Under the pieces are notes generated by a model. It made no database searches. It was not told the DNA's origin and was given only the letters and a program-made list of their open reading frames with translations. Positions 1-8,777 of a stretch of DNA of 64,000 bases are shown here, piece after piece. The translations under genes were made by a program, and so were the position numbers. The stretch is from Psychrobacter sp. NG254 (GTDB taxonomy: Bacteria; Pseudomonadota; Gammaproteobacteria; Pseudomonadales; Moraxellaceae): positions 1 to 64,000 of the forward strand of contig NZ_JADHDA010000009.1 of NCBI RefSeq assembly GCF_015277735.1, read 5' to 3'. The first letter of the stretch is position 1; each line of letters starts with the position of its first letter.

Positions 1-65
1 GCACCAGCCAATATATTTAGCTGATTGGCGTGTTTGTCTTTGATGCGTAGTTTGAGTGTTTTCAT
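1..65 (-). mobile_element. tnpB: N-terminus of TnpB-like (IS200/IS605 family) transposon protein, cut by window edge
   Basis: Reading the minus strand from the ATG at 65, the 21 visible codons give MKTLKLRIKDKHANQLNILA and then G. The MKTLKLRxKDKHxxxLNxLA pattern is the usual start of IS1341/IS605-type TnpB (OrfB) proteins, the RNA-guided nucleases carried by these insertion sequences. The rest of the gene lies outside the window, so the RuvC and zinc-finger parts cannot be seen and it is unknown whether the element is intact. No tnpA is visible. The reading rests on a short N-terminal match but the pattern is characteristic. Confidence 0.7.
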
Positions 66-141
66 GAGTTAAGTATGGTTGTGTGTTATATCAAAATCAA
101 TAGACATTAACCGCTATGCGACAACTGCTGACGCCTGATAT

Positions 142-163
142 CCACGCCCTAGAAGTGACGTGG
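142..163. repeat. Hairpin at the probable end of the tnpB element
   Basis: CCACG (142-146) pairs with CGTGG (159-163) across a 12-base loop. Subterminal hairpins followed by a TTAC- or TTGA-like sequence are typical of IS200/IS605 ends, and TTTTAC follows directly at 164-169. It lies upstream of tnpB and exactly where recognisable nitrilase coding sequence begins, so it probably marks the insertion boundary. The exact terminus is an inference. Confidence 0.5.
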
Positions 164-642
164 TTTTACGGCGCTATTTGATAAAAAACGGCGAAATAAT
201 TCATAAGCACCGAAAGTCAAAACTTTGGCTTGATGATGTTGGCGTGTTTACCAGCGGAGATGAGTTTTCCGTCGTTGAAATTGATAATGTAATTTGCGGT
301 GCTCAGATTTGTTTTGAGCTAGAGTTTCCAGAAGGTTCTAGAGCACTGGCAAAAAAAGGCGCAAAAATTATTTTTATGCCAAACGGTAACATGTCTCCCT
401 ATGCGAATGTCCATTATGTATTGACTCAAGCGCGTGCCATTGAAAACCAATGTTTTGTGATTACCTGCAACGGTGTGGGCGTCGGTCATGGCGGTGAGTT
501 TGTAGGAGAGAGTCTGGTCGTCTCTCCTACAGGAAGCATTATAAAAAAACTTGGTTCGACACAAGAAATAGCAGTAGTGGACATCGATTTAACAGACATA
601 AAACACTCTCAGAAAAACTATCACTATGTAGACTTAGCTTGA
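160..642 (+). pseudogene. 5'-truncated carbon-nitrogen hydrolase (nitrilase family)
   Basis: The 160 codons open at a GTG that falls inside the IS-end hairpin, so this start is probably accidental. From about residue 7 the protein follows the nitrilase superfamily: HRKSKL (residues 17-22) carries the catalytic Lys, and GAQICFELEFPEG (47-59) carries the nucleophilic Cys and the following Glu. The first 80 or so residues of the family, including the general-base Glu, are missing, so the product should not be active. The C-terminal part looks complete. C-N hydrolase genes lie next to pqq clusters in some pseudomonads, so it may be the remnant of a pqq-linked hydrolase; that is inference. Confidence 0.75.
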
Positions 643-910
643 TTCAACCATAGAGTTTAATGATTAAATTGAGTGGCAAGATGAGAGAATTTATTGTAGT
701 GGCGTGTTGAACATTCACAAATGGGCATTGCTGAAGTTCATCAATACGGTAGTGAACACAGGTATGAATCAATGATTTGCTAGCACCTCATACGTTAGTA
801 CCTTGTTAACATCTAAGAAATTGACAGCAGGGGTCAGCTTATACTACCATTGATAATTACTTTCATTCATCTTACTGATGTACCAATAATATTCATTCAG
901 GAGCAATCCC

Positions 911-985
911 ATGCAGTGGACTAAACCAGCTTTTCAAGACATCCGTATTGGTTTCGAAATCACGATGTATTTCGAAGCTCGTTAA
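911..985 (+). CDS. pqqA: PQQ precursor peptide PqqA (24 aa)
   Basis: A 24-residue peptide starting [20 protein letters not shown]. It has the conserved Glu16-xxx-Tyr20 pair that PqqE cross-links to form the carbon skeleton of pyrroloquinoline quinone. The length is the family norm. A good ribosome binding site (AGGAG, 900-904 region) lies before the ATG. It is the first gene of the pqqABCDE operon and is followed by a terminator-like hairpin before pqqB, which fits the known need for far more PqqA peptide than enzyme. It is too short for standard ORF calling but unmistakable in this context. Confidence 0.95.
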   Translation: MQWTKPAFQDIRIGFEITMYFEAR

Positions 986-1008
986 AATTTACGAGCACTA
1001 AACCCATT

Positions 1009-1042
1009 AAAAGCCCTAGATGACTAGGGCTTTTATTTTTTT
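1009..1042 (+). terminator. Attenuator/terminator hairpin between pqqA and pqqB
   Basis: A perfect 11-bp stem (1009-1019 with 1024-1034, 4-base loop) is followed by an A and a run of seven or more T. This is a standard intrinsic terminator, placed 24 bases after the pqqA stop and ending 15 bases before the pqqB ATG. It probably ends most transcripts after pqqA and lets a minority continue into the enzyme genes. Confidence 0.85.
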
Positions 1043-1056
1043 GGAAATATTGATTT

Positions 1057-1968
1057 ATGTATATTCACGTTTTAGGCTCAGCTGCTGGTGGTGGTTTTCC
1101 GCAGTGGAATTGCAATTGCGATAACTGCCACGGTGTGCGTCAAGGCACGATTCAGGCAAAAACCCGTACCCAATCCTCAATCGCCATATCAGAAAATGGT
1201 ATAGATTGGATCTTATTCAATGCGTCCCCTGATATTCGCCAACAGTTATTTGAATTTAAGGCAGCTCAACCAGCACGTAACTTAAGAGACACAGGTATCA
1301 CAGATGTGGTGTTGATGGACAGTCAACTTGACCATACGACCGGCCTGTTGACCCTACGTGAAGGCTGTCCAATGCCTGTTTGGTGTACGGACATGGTGCA
1401 TCAAGACCTCAGTACAGGTTTTCCACTGTTTAATATGTTAAAGCACTGGAATGGGGGTCTACAATATAATCAAATCAATCCAAAACAGAGCTTTCAAATT
1501 GACGGCTACAGCAATTTAGAGCTGACGCCTCTGGTGATTAGAAGCTCAGCACCGCCCTACTCCCCGCACCGTAATGATCCGCATGATGGCGATAATATTG
1601 CCCTAATCGTGAAAGATTTAAAAACACAAAAACAACTCTTTTATGCGCCAGGTTTGGGCAAAATTGATGATGACGTTATGCAGATCATGAAAAGCTCTGA
1701 TTGCGTAATGATTGACGGTACGCTATGGACTGACAATGAGATGCAAGAGTGCGGTGTCGGTACAAAAACCGGCCAAGACATGGGGCATTTACATATTAGT
1801 GGTGAAGATGGCTCGTTGCATTATCTAGATCAGCTCGATAACGCTCGTAAGGTGCTGATCCATATCAATAACACCAATCCGATATTGAATGAACAATCTG
1901 AACAGGCTGCGACATTAAAACAACATGATGTTGAAGTAGCATTTGATGGGATGCAGATTGAGCTTTAA
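1057..1968 (+). CDS. pqqB: PQQ biosynthesis protein PqqB
   Basis: 303 residues, the usual PqqB length. The N-terminus has [18 protein letters not shown] (residues 7-24) with the Cys19/Cys21/Cys24 structural zinc motif of PqqB. The [13 protein letters not shown] stretch around residue 90 is the family version of the metallo-beta-lactamase metal loop. PqqB is a cytoplasmic iron-dependent hydroxylase-like enzyme acting on the Glu-Tyr derived intermediate before PqqC. The ATG at 1057 lies just after the terminator T-run, with TTGGAAAT acting as a weak ribosome binding site. Confidence 0.95.
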   Translation: MYIHVLGSAAGGGFPQWNCNCDNCHGVRQGTIQAKTRTQSSIAISENGIDWILFNASPDIRQQLFEFKAAQPARNLRDTGITDVVLMDSQLDHTTGLLTLREGCPMPVWCTDMVHQDLSTGFPLFNMLKHWNGGLQYNQINPKQSFQIDGYSNLELTPLVIRSSAPPYSPHRNDPHDGDNIALIVKDLKTQKQLFYAPGLGKIDDDVMQIMKSSDCVMIDGTLWTDNEMQECGVGTKTGQDMGHLHISGEDGSLHYLDQLDNARKVLIHINNTNPILNEQSEQAATLKQHDVEVAFDGMQIEL

Positions 1969-2010
1969 TACAAATGGTAAGGCAAAGATAGCAATCGTAA
2001 GGTGAGAACA

Positions 2011-2769
2011 ATGCAAGAAGAAAACACAGCGCTAAGCCCAGAAGCATTTGAACAAGCGATTATGGCTAAGGGTCAGTATTATCATATTTACCATCCCTTT
2101 CATATCATGATGCATGAAGGCAAAGCGACCCAGCAGCAGATCCAAGCGTGGGTTGCCAACCGTTTTTATTATCAGATCAACATTCCATTGAAAGACGCAG
2201 CCATTATGGCAAACTGTCCTGATCAACGCGTGCGTCAAGAATGGATTCAACGCATGATTGATCAAGATGGTGTGTATCCTGACGGCGGCGGTCGTGAAGC
2301 ATGGTTGGGTCTGGCAGAGGCAGTTGGTTTGACTCGTGAGCAAGTGATTTCTGAAGAGCTAGTGCTACCGGGTGTGCGTTTTGCCGTCGATGCTTATGTG
2401 AATTTTGCGCGGCGTACCTCATGGCGAGAAGCCGCTAGTAGCTCACTGACTGAGCTATTTGCTCCGCAGATTCACCAGTCGCGTTTAGAGTCTTGGCCCA
2501 AGCATTATCCTTGGATAAAAGAACAAGGCTATACCTATTTCCGCTCACGCTTGAGTCAAGCTCGCCGCGATGTTGAACATGGTCTGACCATCACACTTGA
2601 CTCGTTCAAAACAGCCGAGCAACAAGAGCGTATGCTTGAGATCCTACAGTTTAAGCTCGATATCTTATGGACGATTCTGGATGCATTGAGCTTGGCTTAT
2701 GTGCATAATCAAGCCCCTTATCAAAGCGTTACCACTGACAATGTCTGGCATAAAGGATTGTTCAAATGA
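2011..2769 (+). CDS. pqqC: Pyrroloquinoline-quinone synthase PqqC
   Basis: 252 residues from the ATG at 2011. An upstream in-frame GTG at 2002 exists, but it sits inside the AAGGTGAG ribosome binding site, so 2011 is preferred. The sequence is typical PqqC: all-helical fold with [16 protein letters not shown] near the N-terminus, an [20 protein letters not shown] block, and [12 protein letters not shown] toward the C-terminus. PqqC performs the last step, a cofactor-free ring closure and eight-electron oxidation by oxygen that gives PQQ. Its stop overlaps the pqqD start in an ATGA arrangement, so translation is probably coupled. Confidence 0.95.
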   Translation: MQEENTALSPEAFEQAIMAKGQYYHIYHPFHIMMHEGKATQQQIQAWVANRFYYQINIPLKDAAIMANCPDQRVRQEWIQRMIDQDGVYPDGGGREAWLGLAEAVGLTREQVISEELVLPGVRFAVDAYVNFARRTSWREAASSSLTELFAPQIHQSRLESWPKHYPWIKEQGYTYFRSRLSQARRDVEHGLTITLDSFKTAEQQERMLEILQFKLDILWTILDALSLAYVHNQAPYQSVTTDNVWHKGLFK

Positions 2770-3062
2770 GTATACCTGCTAGTTTACCTGAGTTGGATCA
2801 ATCCATCGTACCGGTATGGCGTCATGGCTATCGCTTTCAGTTTGAACCAGCGCAAAACGCCTATGTCTTACTCTACCCTGAAGGTATGATTAAGCTCAAT
2901 GACAGTGCCAGCATCATTGGGCAACATATTGATGGTCAAGCGTCCATTGCTGATATTATTCAAAAGGTGCAAGCTATGTTTGGCGATATTCCCGAAATCG
3001 AGCAAGACATCATTGAATATATGCTGGTCGCCCAGCGTGAACATTGGATTGATTTAGTATGA
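2766..3062 (+). CDS. pqqD: PQQ peptide chaperone PqqD
   Basis: 98 residues, the normal size for this RiPP recognition element. It overlaps pqqC by 4 bases and pqqE by 4 bases. PqqD binds the PqqA peptide and presents it to the radical SAM enzyme PqqE. Family features include the [20 protein letters not shown] segment followed by [20 protein letters not shown], a strand pattern typical of the winged-helix RRE fold. It is encoded separately here and not fused to PqqC or PqqE. Confidence 0.93.
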   Translation: MSIPASLPELDQSIVPVWRHGYRFQFEPAQNAYVLLYPEGMIKLNDSASIIGQHIDGQASIADIIQKVQAMFGDIPEIEQDIIEYMLVAQREHWIDLV

Positions 3063-4231
3063 CTGCATCAGTCGGGCTACCGCTATGGCTGCTTGCTGAG
3101 CTGACCTATCGCTGCCCCTTACAATGCCCTTATTGCTCAAACCCTATTGACTATGCTCAGTATAAAGAAGAGCTAACGACGCAAGAATGGTTTGATGTCT
3201 TTGATCAGGCGCGGCAAATGGGTGCGGTGCAGCTTGGCTTTTCTGGCGGTGAACCCCTGGTTCGTCAAGACCTAGAAGAACTGGTCGCTTATGCGCACAA
3301 TCAAGGCTTTTATACCAACTTGATCACGTCAGGTATGGGGCTTACTGAGGCTAGGATTGCACGTTTAAAAGAAGCTGGCCTTCAGCATATTCAAATTAGC
3401 TTTCAAGCCAGTGATCCAACGGTCAACAATGCCTTGGCAGGTTCAAAGCATGCCTTTGAACAAAAGTATGAGATGTCACGTCTGGTCAAACAGTACGATT
3501 ACCCGATGGTACTTAACTTTGTGATTCATCGGCAAAACATCGATCAGATTGACCAGATTATTGATCTCTGCTTAGAGCTGGAAGCCGATACGGTCGAGCT
3601 GGCTATTTGTCAGTTTTATGGTTGGGCATTTGAAAACATAGAGGGTTTACTACCAACCAAAGCGCAAGTGGTCCGAGCTGAACGCATTACCAATGAATAC
3701 CGTAAGCAGATTGAAGAACGTGGTATCAAATGCAAACTTATTTTTGTGGTGCCTGATTATTATGAAGAACGTCCAAAGCCCTGTATGGATGGCTGGGGCA
3801 AGATTTTCTTAACAGTGGCACCAGACGGTACAGCCCTACCTTGCCATGCTGCCAGACAAATGCCAATACAGTTTCCTAATGTACGACATATACCACTGTC
3901 AGATATTTGGTATGAATCTGCCAGTTTCAATCAGTTTCGCGGTGATGACTGGATGCCCGACATCTGTCAAAGCTGCCCAGATAAAGAGCGCGATTATGGC
4001 GGCTGTCGTTGCCAAGCATTTATGCTAACTGGGGATGCCAAAAATGCTGATCCTGTGTGTGGCAAATCGCCTTATCACTACCTGATTGAGGAGGCACGTA
4101 TCAACAGCGAGACGCCTGTACCTTTTGAAGAACTACGCTTTCGCAATCCAAAGAATTCTAAATCACTGAGTAACAAACAGCTGAATAAAGACAAATTGAT
4201 TCCTACTCGTATGGTAACAGGTGAAATATGA
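3059..4231 (+). CDS. pqqE: Radical SAM PqqA peptide cyclase PqqE
   Basis: 390 residues. The CxxxCxxC radical SAM motif is at Cys19-Cys23-Cys26 (CPLQCPYC), followed by the GGEPL motif that helps bind SAM. The C-terminal SPASM-type domain has the expected cysteines ([24 protein letters not shown]; then a final CGKSPYH). PqqE forms the carbon-carbon bond between Glu and Tyr of PqqA. It overlaps pqqD and the following dipeptidase gene by 4 bases each, so pqqC-D-E-dipeptidase form one tightly coupled unit. Confidence 0.96.
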   Translation: MTASVGLPLWLLAELTYRCPLQCPYCSNPIDYAQYKEELTTQEWFDVFDQARQMGAVQLGFSGGEPLVRQDLEELVAYAHNQGFYTNLITSGMGLTEARIARLKEAGLQHIQISFQASDPTVNNALAGSKHAFEQKYEMSRLVKQYDYPMVLNFVIHRQNIDQIDQIIDLCLELEADTVELAICQFYGWAFENIEGLLPTKAQVVRAERITNEYRKQIEERGIKCKLIFVVPDYYEERPKPCMDGWGKIFLTVAPDGTALPCHAARQMPIQFPNVRHIPLSDIWYESASFNQFRGDDWMPDICQSCPDKERDYGGCRCQAFMLTGDAKNADPVCGKSPYHYLIEEARINSETPVPFEELRFRNPKNSKSLSNKQLNKDKLIPTRMVTGEI

Positions 4232-5277
4232 ATACCCAGCCTGTGATATTTGATGGACATAATGATCTGTTGACTCGCCTTTGGCTAAGTTCAGCTGCCG
4301 ATCCGGTACATGACTTTAGTTATGGCACGTTACCGGGACATTTGGATTTACAACGCTGTCGACAAGCGAACTGGATGGGAGGCTTGTTTTCTATTTTCCT
4401 GCCGCCCTACGCTTATGTGAAAAACAACCATCCTGACAAACTAGCCGACCCATCACATTCAGATTTTACTCCGCAAGAAATCGTCGATATCTGCTGTGCG
4501 CAATTGAAACTAGCCCAGCAACTAGAGGCAAGATCTGACGGTCAGATTCAGATTTGCACCTCGTTAGAACAAATTCAAGCCTGTCAGCAGAATAAGCAAC
4601 TGGGCATTGTATTACATTTAGAAGGTGCTGAGTTTTTGGCTATTGAGCCTGAACTGCTGGATGTGTTTTATGAGGCAGGACTCAGAAGCATTGGCCCACT
4701 ATGGAATAGAAAGAGCCTCTTCGGTGATGGCTTAAATGCGTCTTTTCCGCATTCTCCAGATACGGGAGCTGGGCTCACGACTCAAGGCAAAGACCTCATT
4801 CTTAAGTGCAGTGAAAAGCATATGCTGATAGATGTGTCGCATATGAATGAACGCGCTTTTTGGGATACGTTAGAAATTGCCTGCCAGCCTATTGTTGCGA
4901 CACATTCAAACGCACATACTCTCTGTCAGCAAGCACGGAACTTAACTGATCAGCAGCTGGCTGCTATTAAACAAAGTGATGGTTTGGTTGGGGTGAATTT
5001 CGATGTGGCGTTTCTTCGTGCAGATGGGCAACGTAATACGCAAACATCAATTGATGTGATTGTCGACCATCTTGATTATCTGATCGACCATCTAGGCGAA
5101 GATCACGTTGGGTTTGGCTCTGATTTCGATGGTTGCCTACTACCTGATGAGTTATCTGATATCAGTCAAATCTCTATGCTGATTGAGCGGATGCAACAAC
5201 GTAACTTCTCAAATCAACTTATTGGAAAGCTAACGTCAAAAAACTGGTTTACGGTACTTGATAAGGTATGGCAATAA
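4228..5277 (+). CDS. Membrane dipeptidase (peptidase M19) at the end of the pqq operon
   Basis: 349 residues with the M19 metal-binding pattern: FDGHNDL near the N-terminus (His11, Asp13), LHLEGAEFL with the bridging Glu, VSHMN and ATHSNAH with the two later His, and GSDFDG near the C-terminus. It overlaps pqqE by 4 bases, so it belongs to the pqq operon. No pqqF protease is present in the window. A dipeptidase here could trim the Glu-Tyr product of PqqE. A similar gene R next to the Acinetobacter pqq genes is established knowledge; the trimming role is inference. Confidence 0.88.
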   Translation: MNTQPVIFDGHNDLLTRLWLSSAADPVHDFSYGTLPGHLDLQRCRQANWMGGLFSIFLPPYAYVKNNHPDKLADPSHSDFTPQEIVDICCAQLKLAQQLEARSDGQIQICTSLEQIQACQQNKQLGIVLHLEGAEFLAIEPELLDVFYEAGLRSIGPLWNRKSLFGDGLNASFPHSPDTGAGLTTQGKDLILKCSEKHMLIDVSHMNERAFWDTLEIACQPIVATHSNAHTLCQQARNLTDQQLAAIKQSDGLVGVNFDVAFLRADGQRNTQTSIDVIVDHLDYLIDHLGEDHVGFGSDFDGCLLPDELSDISQISMLIERMQQRNFSNQLIGKLTSKNWFTVLDKVWQ

Positions 5278-5359
5278 TTACAATATCCATCAAGCAATCA
5301 CCGTATAGGGACTGCTGTTTTGCTCATATGATTAAACAGGGTAACCATCAGTTTTCGTT

Positions 5360-6274
5360 TTACCTTAATACCTGCTCTACCCGTTCAATCAAGTATTCTT
5401 TGACCGCATTAAACAATGGATCGATTAAGCGCCGTTCTGGGCAAATCAAATATAGTGGATAGTTGGCCACTTGCCAGCCGTCCAACTCTACCTCAACCAG
5501 TCTCCCTACCTTTAAATCGCCGGCGATATCTAACTGAGACTTTAATGCGATGCCTTTACCCGTCACTGCCCAGCGGCGTACAACGTCACCGTCTTTACTT
5601 CTGCGATTGCCATCCACTGCCACACGTTTAGTCTTTCCCGCTTTCTCAAAAGTCCACTCGCTCAAATATTTTTCATCATGCCCCAAACGTAAGCAATTAT
5701 GCTGCGATAAATCTTCCGGCATTTTTGGGATACCGATATCCTTATCAATTTTGCTCAAATACTCCTTTGACGCACACAGTATAGGGCGATTATTCAACAC
5801 TATGGGTAATGCGACCAGTGATGAATCTTTGGGTGCGCCGTAACGTAGTGCCAAATCAATCTGCTGACCGTACAAGTCCACATAGCTGTCTGACATATGT
5901 AGCTGCACCGTCACTTTTGGGTGAATGTCTATAAAATCGTCTAACCAAGGCAAAATTAAGTTTCGACCCAAATCTGATGATGCCGACAGCCGAATTGTAC
6001 CCGTCAGCTCAGCATCATTGTCATGCAGTCCTGCATAAGCATTGTCCAAAATAGCCACCGCATCTCGGCAATGCTTTAAATATTGTTCACCCTTGCTAGT
6101 TAGACGCAGCCTACGAGTAGAGCGAACAAACAATACCGTCTCAATTTCGGCTTCTAATCGCTTGACCGCTGCACTCACAACTGCAGGCGACAGATCTAAG
6201 TGCCGAGCACAGGCAGATAGGCTACCTAAGCGAGCGGTCTCAATAAAAATACGTAAATCCTGCAAATTTTTCAT
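5360..6274 (-). CDS. LysR-family regulator, copy 1
   Basis: 304 residues from the ATG at 6274. A start at 6292 would add six residues that the paralogue at 32471-33385 lacks. It has an N-terminal winged helix-turn-helix (RLGSLSACARHLDLSPAVVS) and a C-terminal LysR substrate domain of the DsdC/GcvA-like group with FVRSTRRLRLT after the helix. It is nearly identical to the regulator at 32471. Upstream on its promoter side are a TGT microsatellite and a perfect GAAAC-N-GTTTC palindrome. It converges on the pqq operon and faces away from the oxygenase gene. The ligand is unknown. Confidence 0.9.
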   Translation of the reverse strand: MKNLQDLRIFIETARLGSLSACARHLDLSPAVVSAAVKRLEAEIETVLFVRSTRRLRLTSKGEQYLKHCRDAVAILDNAYAGLHDNDAELTGTIRLSASSDLGRNLILPWLDDFIDIHPKVTVQLHMSDSYVDLYGQQIDLALRYGAPKDSSLVALPIVLNNRPILCASKEYLSKIDKDIGIPKMPEDLSQHNCLRLGHDEKYLSEWTFEKAGKTKRVAVDGNRRSKDGDVVRRWAVTGKGIALKSQLDIAGDLKVGRLVEVELDGWQVANYPLYLICPERRLIDPLFNAVKEYLIERVEQVLR

Positions 6275-6325
6275 CGTCCTGCCTTCGTTCAATTAACGTT
6301 TAACTTATCAATCGCCATCGCTTGC

Positions 6326-6365
<40 letters not shown>

Positions 6366-6397
6366 ACTGCTAGCCTCATCATTATATAAATTTTTTT

Positions 6398-6408
6398 GAA
6401 ACTGTTTC
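6398..6408. promoter_or_regulatory. Candidate LysR operator palindrome (copy 1, regulator side)
   Basis: GAAAC-T-GTTTC is a perfect 5-1-5 palindrome inside TTTTGAAACTGTTTCTCC. The same motif, preceded by the same ATCATTATATAAA context, is found upstream of the second LysR copy at 33476-33486, and related GAAAGTGTTTTC sites occur at 7548 and 33599. Conservation between the two duplicated promoters supports a binding site, probably of the LysR protein itself. Confidence 0.55.
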
Positions 6409-6485
6409 TCCAAACTTGCTGATTATCAAAATAATTAATCATAGTAGCATGCGCCTATAAGGTTTACTCACACATTTGGAGATAC

Positions 6486-7463
6486 ATGATGGATACTATA
6501 ATACGGCCTACGAGCACACAGGATACTCAACACCATAGCCACCATGATGGAGATAATCAACAGAGTGCACTACAACAAGCACGCAACTTACCACTACCTT
6601 CAAAATCAGACATGCTTAGACGTGCACCATCGGTAGAGCATTTTTGGCATCAAAACAGCCAGCTACTAGAGCATGCATGGGCAGAATGGGAAACCACTGA
6701 GCATGACTTGCCTGTACTTGATGATTCATTATTTGATCCAACTCTACGTGAGGCAGTGACGCAAGCATGGCACGCTCCTTCTACAGAGATGGCTGTTAAA
6801 AATTTATGGCAAGAGATACTACCTGACGTATATCAGGGGCAACTCTTTGACCCAGCACAACTATCAACGTTGCGCCGTTATTTGCAAGCAATCGCAGACG
6901 CTAATATTCCAATACGTCCTCCTTATGGTATCGCATTGAACAGTAATGGGGCCATGCTAGATGCGCGCTCGCTAGGCTATCTGGCCACCCCTAATTTTCA
7001 GGCGTTTTATCATAAAGTCATGAATCAATATATGCGGCCTATCGCTCGGTTGTTATTTGCCAATGTTTATGGCTATGACACTCAGACCTTTGGGTTCTCG
7101 ATTCAATACCAGCCGACAGGCGACACATCGCTACAACTTCATACTGATGCTTCAGCGGTGACTATGAATATTAACCTAAATTTGCCAGGCGAAGACTTTA
7201 CTGGATCAGAAGTTGATTTTGTCGATCGCCATTTAGGGCAAACCAAACGTGCCATCTTTAAACCTGGCATGGCGATTATTCATAGAGGCTCAGTGCCTCA
7301 CGCCGCACATCCAATCACCAGTGGCAAACGTACCAATATGGTGCTTTGGCTGTATGGCGATAATATGCAAGTACCACGAGGAGTTGGGCTTAATAGTCAT
7401 ATTGATGCCAATCAACGTTGGACTGCTACGCACAGTCAGCCTGATAATTTCGCCCCCTTTTAA
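6486..7463 (+). CDS. 2-oxoglutarate/Fe(II)-dependent oxygenase-like protein
   Basis: 325 residues; ATG at 6486 follows a GGAG site (6489 is an alternative). The C-terminal half has the double-stranded beta-helix iron motif: LHTDAS (His219, Asp221), VPHAAHP (His272 or His275 as the third ligand) and KRTNMV with Arg282, the expected 2-oxoglutarate carboxylate binder. A GEDFTGSEVDFV segment matches the prolyl-4-hydroxylase-like group. The N-terminal 30 residues are His/Gln-rich. It is divergent from LysR copy 1 and shares its control region. The substrate is unknown, and no counterpart exists beside LysR copy 2. Confidence 0.8.
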   Translation: MMDTIIRPTSTQDTQHHSHHDGDNQQSALQQARNLPLPSKSDMLRRAPSVEHFWHQNSQLLEHAWAEWETTEHDLPVLDDSLFDPTLREAVTQAWHAPSTEMAVKNLWQEILPDVYQGQLFDPAQLSTLRRYLQAIADANIPIRPPYGIALNSNGAMLDARSLGYLATPNFQAFYHKVMNQYMRPIARLLFANVYGYDTQTFGFSIQYQPTGDTSLQLHTDASAVTMNINLNLPGEDFTGSEVDFVDRHLGQTKRAIFKPGMAIIHRGSVPHAAHPITSGKRTNMVLWLYGDNMQVPRGVGLNSHIDANQRWTATHSQPDNFAPF

Positions 7464-7547
7464 GATCAGTTTATGCGTTTAATGGATTTATCAATTGATA
7501 AATAACCTTTAGATAGATCAAAAACGCCATATTCTCAAAATAATATT

Positions 7548-7559
7548 GAAAGTGTTTTC
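7548..7559. promoter_or_regulatory. Candidate LysR site upstream of nitroreductase gene
   Basis: GAAAGTGTTTTC, with a GAAA/TTTC inverted repeat, lies about 170 bases upstream of the nitroreductase start. The same 17-base context (ATATTGAAAGTGTTTTC) recurs at 33594-33610 upstream of the SDR gene in the duplicated locus. That suggests the site predates the duplication. Confidence 0.45.
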
Positions 7560-7731
7560 TCTTGTAGCTAGTGGTTCTAATGTATGAACTTTACTATTAT
7601 GAGCCATCGCTAGGACGGGCTAATCAGTTAACTTAACGATGAACGATAAGGGTTGAGTAGCAACGTTTGTTAAATCCGTTTGTATTACCAGCTGACTAAA
7701 AAACTGAAACTTACTTTACTTAAGGACAATC

Positions 7732-8388
7732 ATGAAAACCATTAATGAAGCACTAAACTGGCGTTACAGCACCAAAGTATTTGATGCCAATAAAAAGATA
7801 TCTGCTGAAGATTTTGAGCAGATCAAAGACATGCTACAAATGAGTCCATCAAGCACCAATATTCAACCATGGAGCTTTGTCATTGCAGATGATGACGCAG
7901 GCAAAGCGCGCATTGCCAAAAGCACGCAAGGTGCCTTTCATTTTAATACACCTAAAGTCCTAGATGCCTCACACGTGGTGGTTTTCTGTACTCGCATCCA
8001 TGCCGACGATGAATACATGCAGGCGGTGTTAGAAAAAGAAGATCAAGATGGTCGATATGCTCAGCCAGAATTCAAAGCACAGATGCATCAAGGTCGCCAA
8101 TTGTTCTTAGATATGCATCGCTTCGATACCAAAGATGAGCCACATTGGCTTGCCAAACAGGTATATCTCAACATGGGCGGGGTACTATTGGGCAGTGCGC
8201 TTTTGGGTATTGACACCGTCCCTATGGAAGGGGTTGATTTACAGGCGCTTGATACGGAGTTCGACTTACGTAGCAAAGGATATTCTGCTGTGGCAGTGGT
8301 ATCGTTTGGCTACCGCAGCGATGAAGACTTTAATGCCAAAATACCTAAATCACGCTTGAGTGAAGAGACTATTTTTATTAAGGCTTAG
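7732..8388 (+). CDS. nfsB: NfsB-like oxygen-insensitive NAD(P)H nitroreductase
   Basis: 218 residues, the normal NfsB/dihydropteridine reductase size. Family features include LNWRYSTKVFDANKKIS near the N-terminus, SPSSTNIQPWSF in the FMN-binding loop, NMGGVLLGSALLGIDTVPMEG in the middle, and the C-terminal KSRLSEETIF. The enzyme is a cytoplasmic flavoprotein reducing nitro compounds and quinones by two-electron steps. A good AAGGACAATC site precedes the ATG. A 47-codon 3' fragment of a second copy survives at 35839-35982 beside LysR copy 2, so the ancestral pair was probably LysR plus nfsB. Confidence 0.9.
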   Translation: MKTINEALNWRYSTKVFDANKKISAEDFEQIKDMLQMSPSSTNIQPWSFVIADDDAGKARIAKSTQGAFHFNTPKVLDASHVVVFCTRIHADDEYMQAVLEKEDQDGRYAQPEFKAQMHQGRQLFLDMHRFDTKDEPHWLAKQVYLNMGGVLLGSALLGIDTVPMEGVDLQALDTEFDLRSKGYSAVAVVSFGYRSDEDFNAKIPKSRLSEETIFIKA

Positions 8389-8502
8389 TCATTGGCAAAA
8401 GTAAGCGTAAACTTTATAAGCCAATACGTTTTTCATCGCATTGACTACCTATAAACCAAGTACTATCAAACGGCTAATAAGTATAATTTTAGAATGAATT
8501 GA

Positions 8503-8610
8503 TATAGTCGGTTCAATATAATTTGGATACAAGGAAGCCGAGTGAAAGTACTACAAGTAGTAGACTGAACGAGACTGACACCGTACCCAATTTATAGAGG
8601 ATTGACTATA
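8503..8610 (+). repeat. About 108 bp intergenic repeat, copy A
   Basis: The copy begins TATAGTCGGTTCAAT and ends GATTGACTATA, so its ends are inverted repeats. The middle contains the family core 'GATACAAGGAAGCCGAGTG'. A close copy in inverted orientation is at 54890-54987 (copy H). It fills most of the 389-base gap between the nitroreductase and the IclR gene. A hydrophobic 63-codon frame starting inside it (8602-8793) has no support as a gene. Confidence 0.85.
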
Positions 8611-8777
8611 GTAGCGGCAAAAAAGTTGTTAGCATTATATTATATAGTCCTAGCAACCTTTTTTAATTCTATACTTTTATTAGCTAATGTTATCAGTTCT
8701 AGCGCCAATTTAGTGCTAACTGGTACTTATAGTAGACCGCTACCGATAGCTCATTACTCTATTTTGCTCACACTCAT

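Noticed and set aside
821..845. TTGACA and TATACT upstream of pqqA as a sigma-70 promoter.
   Set aside because: The spacer is only 13 bases, too short for a normal promoter.
5268..5462. Small plus-strand frame after the pqq operon.
   Set aside because: It overlaps the 3' end of LysR copy 1 antisense and has no family or ribosome site.
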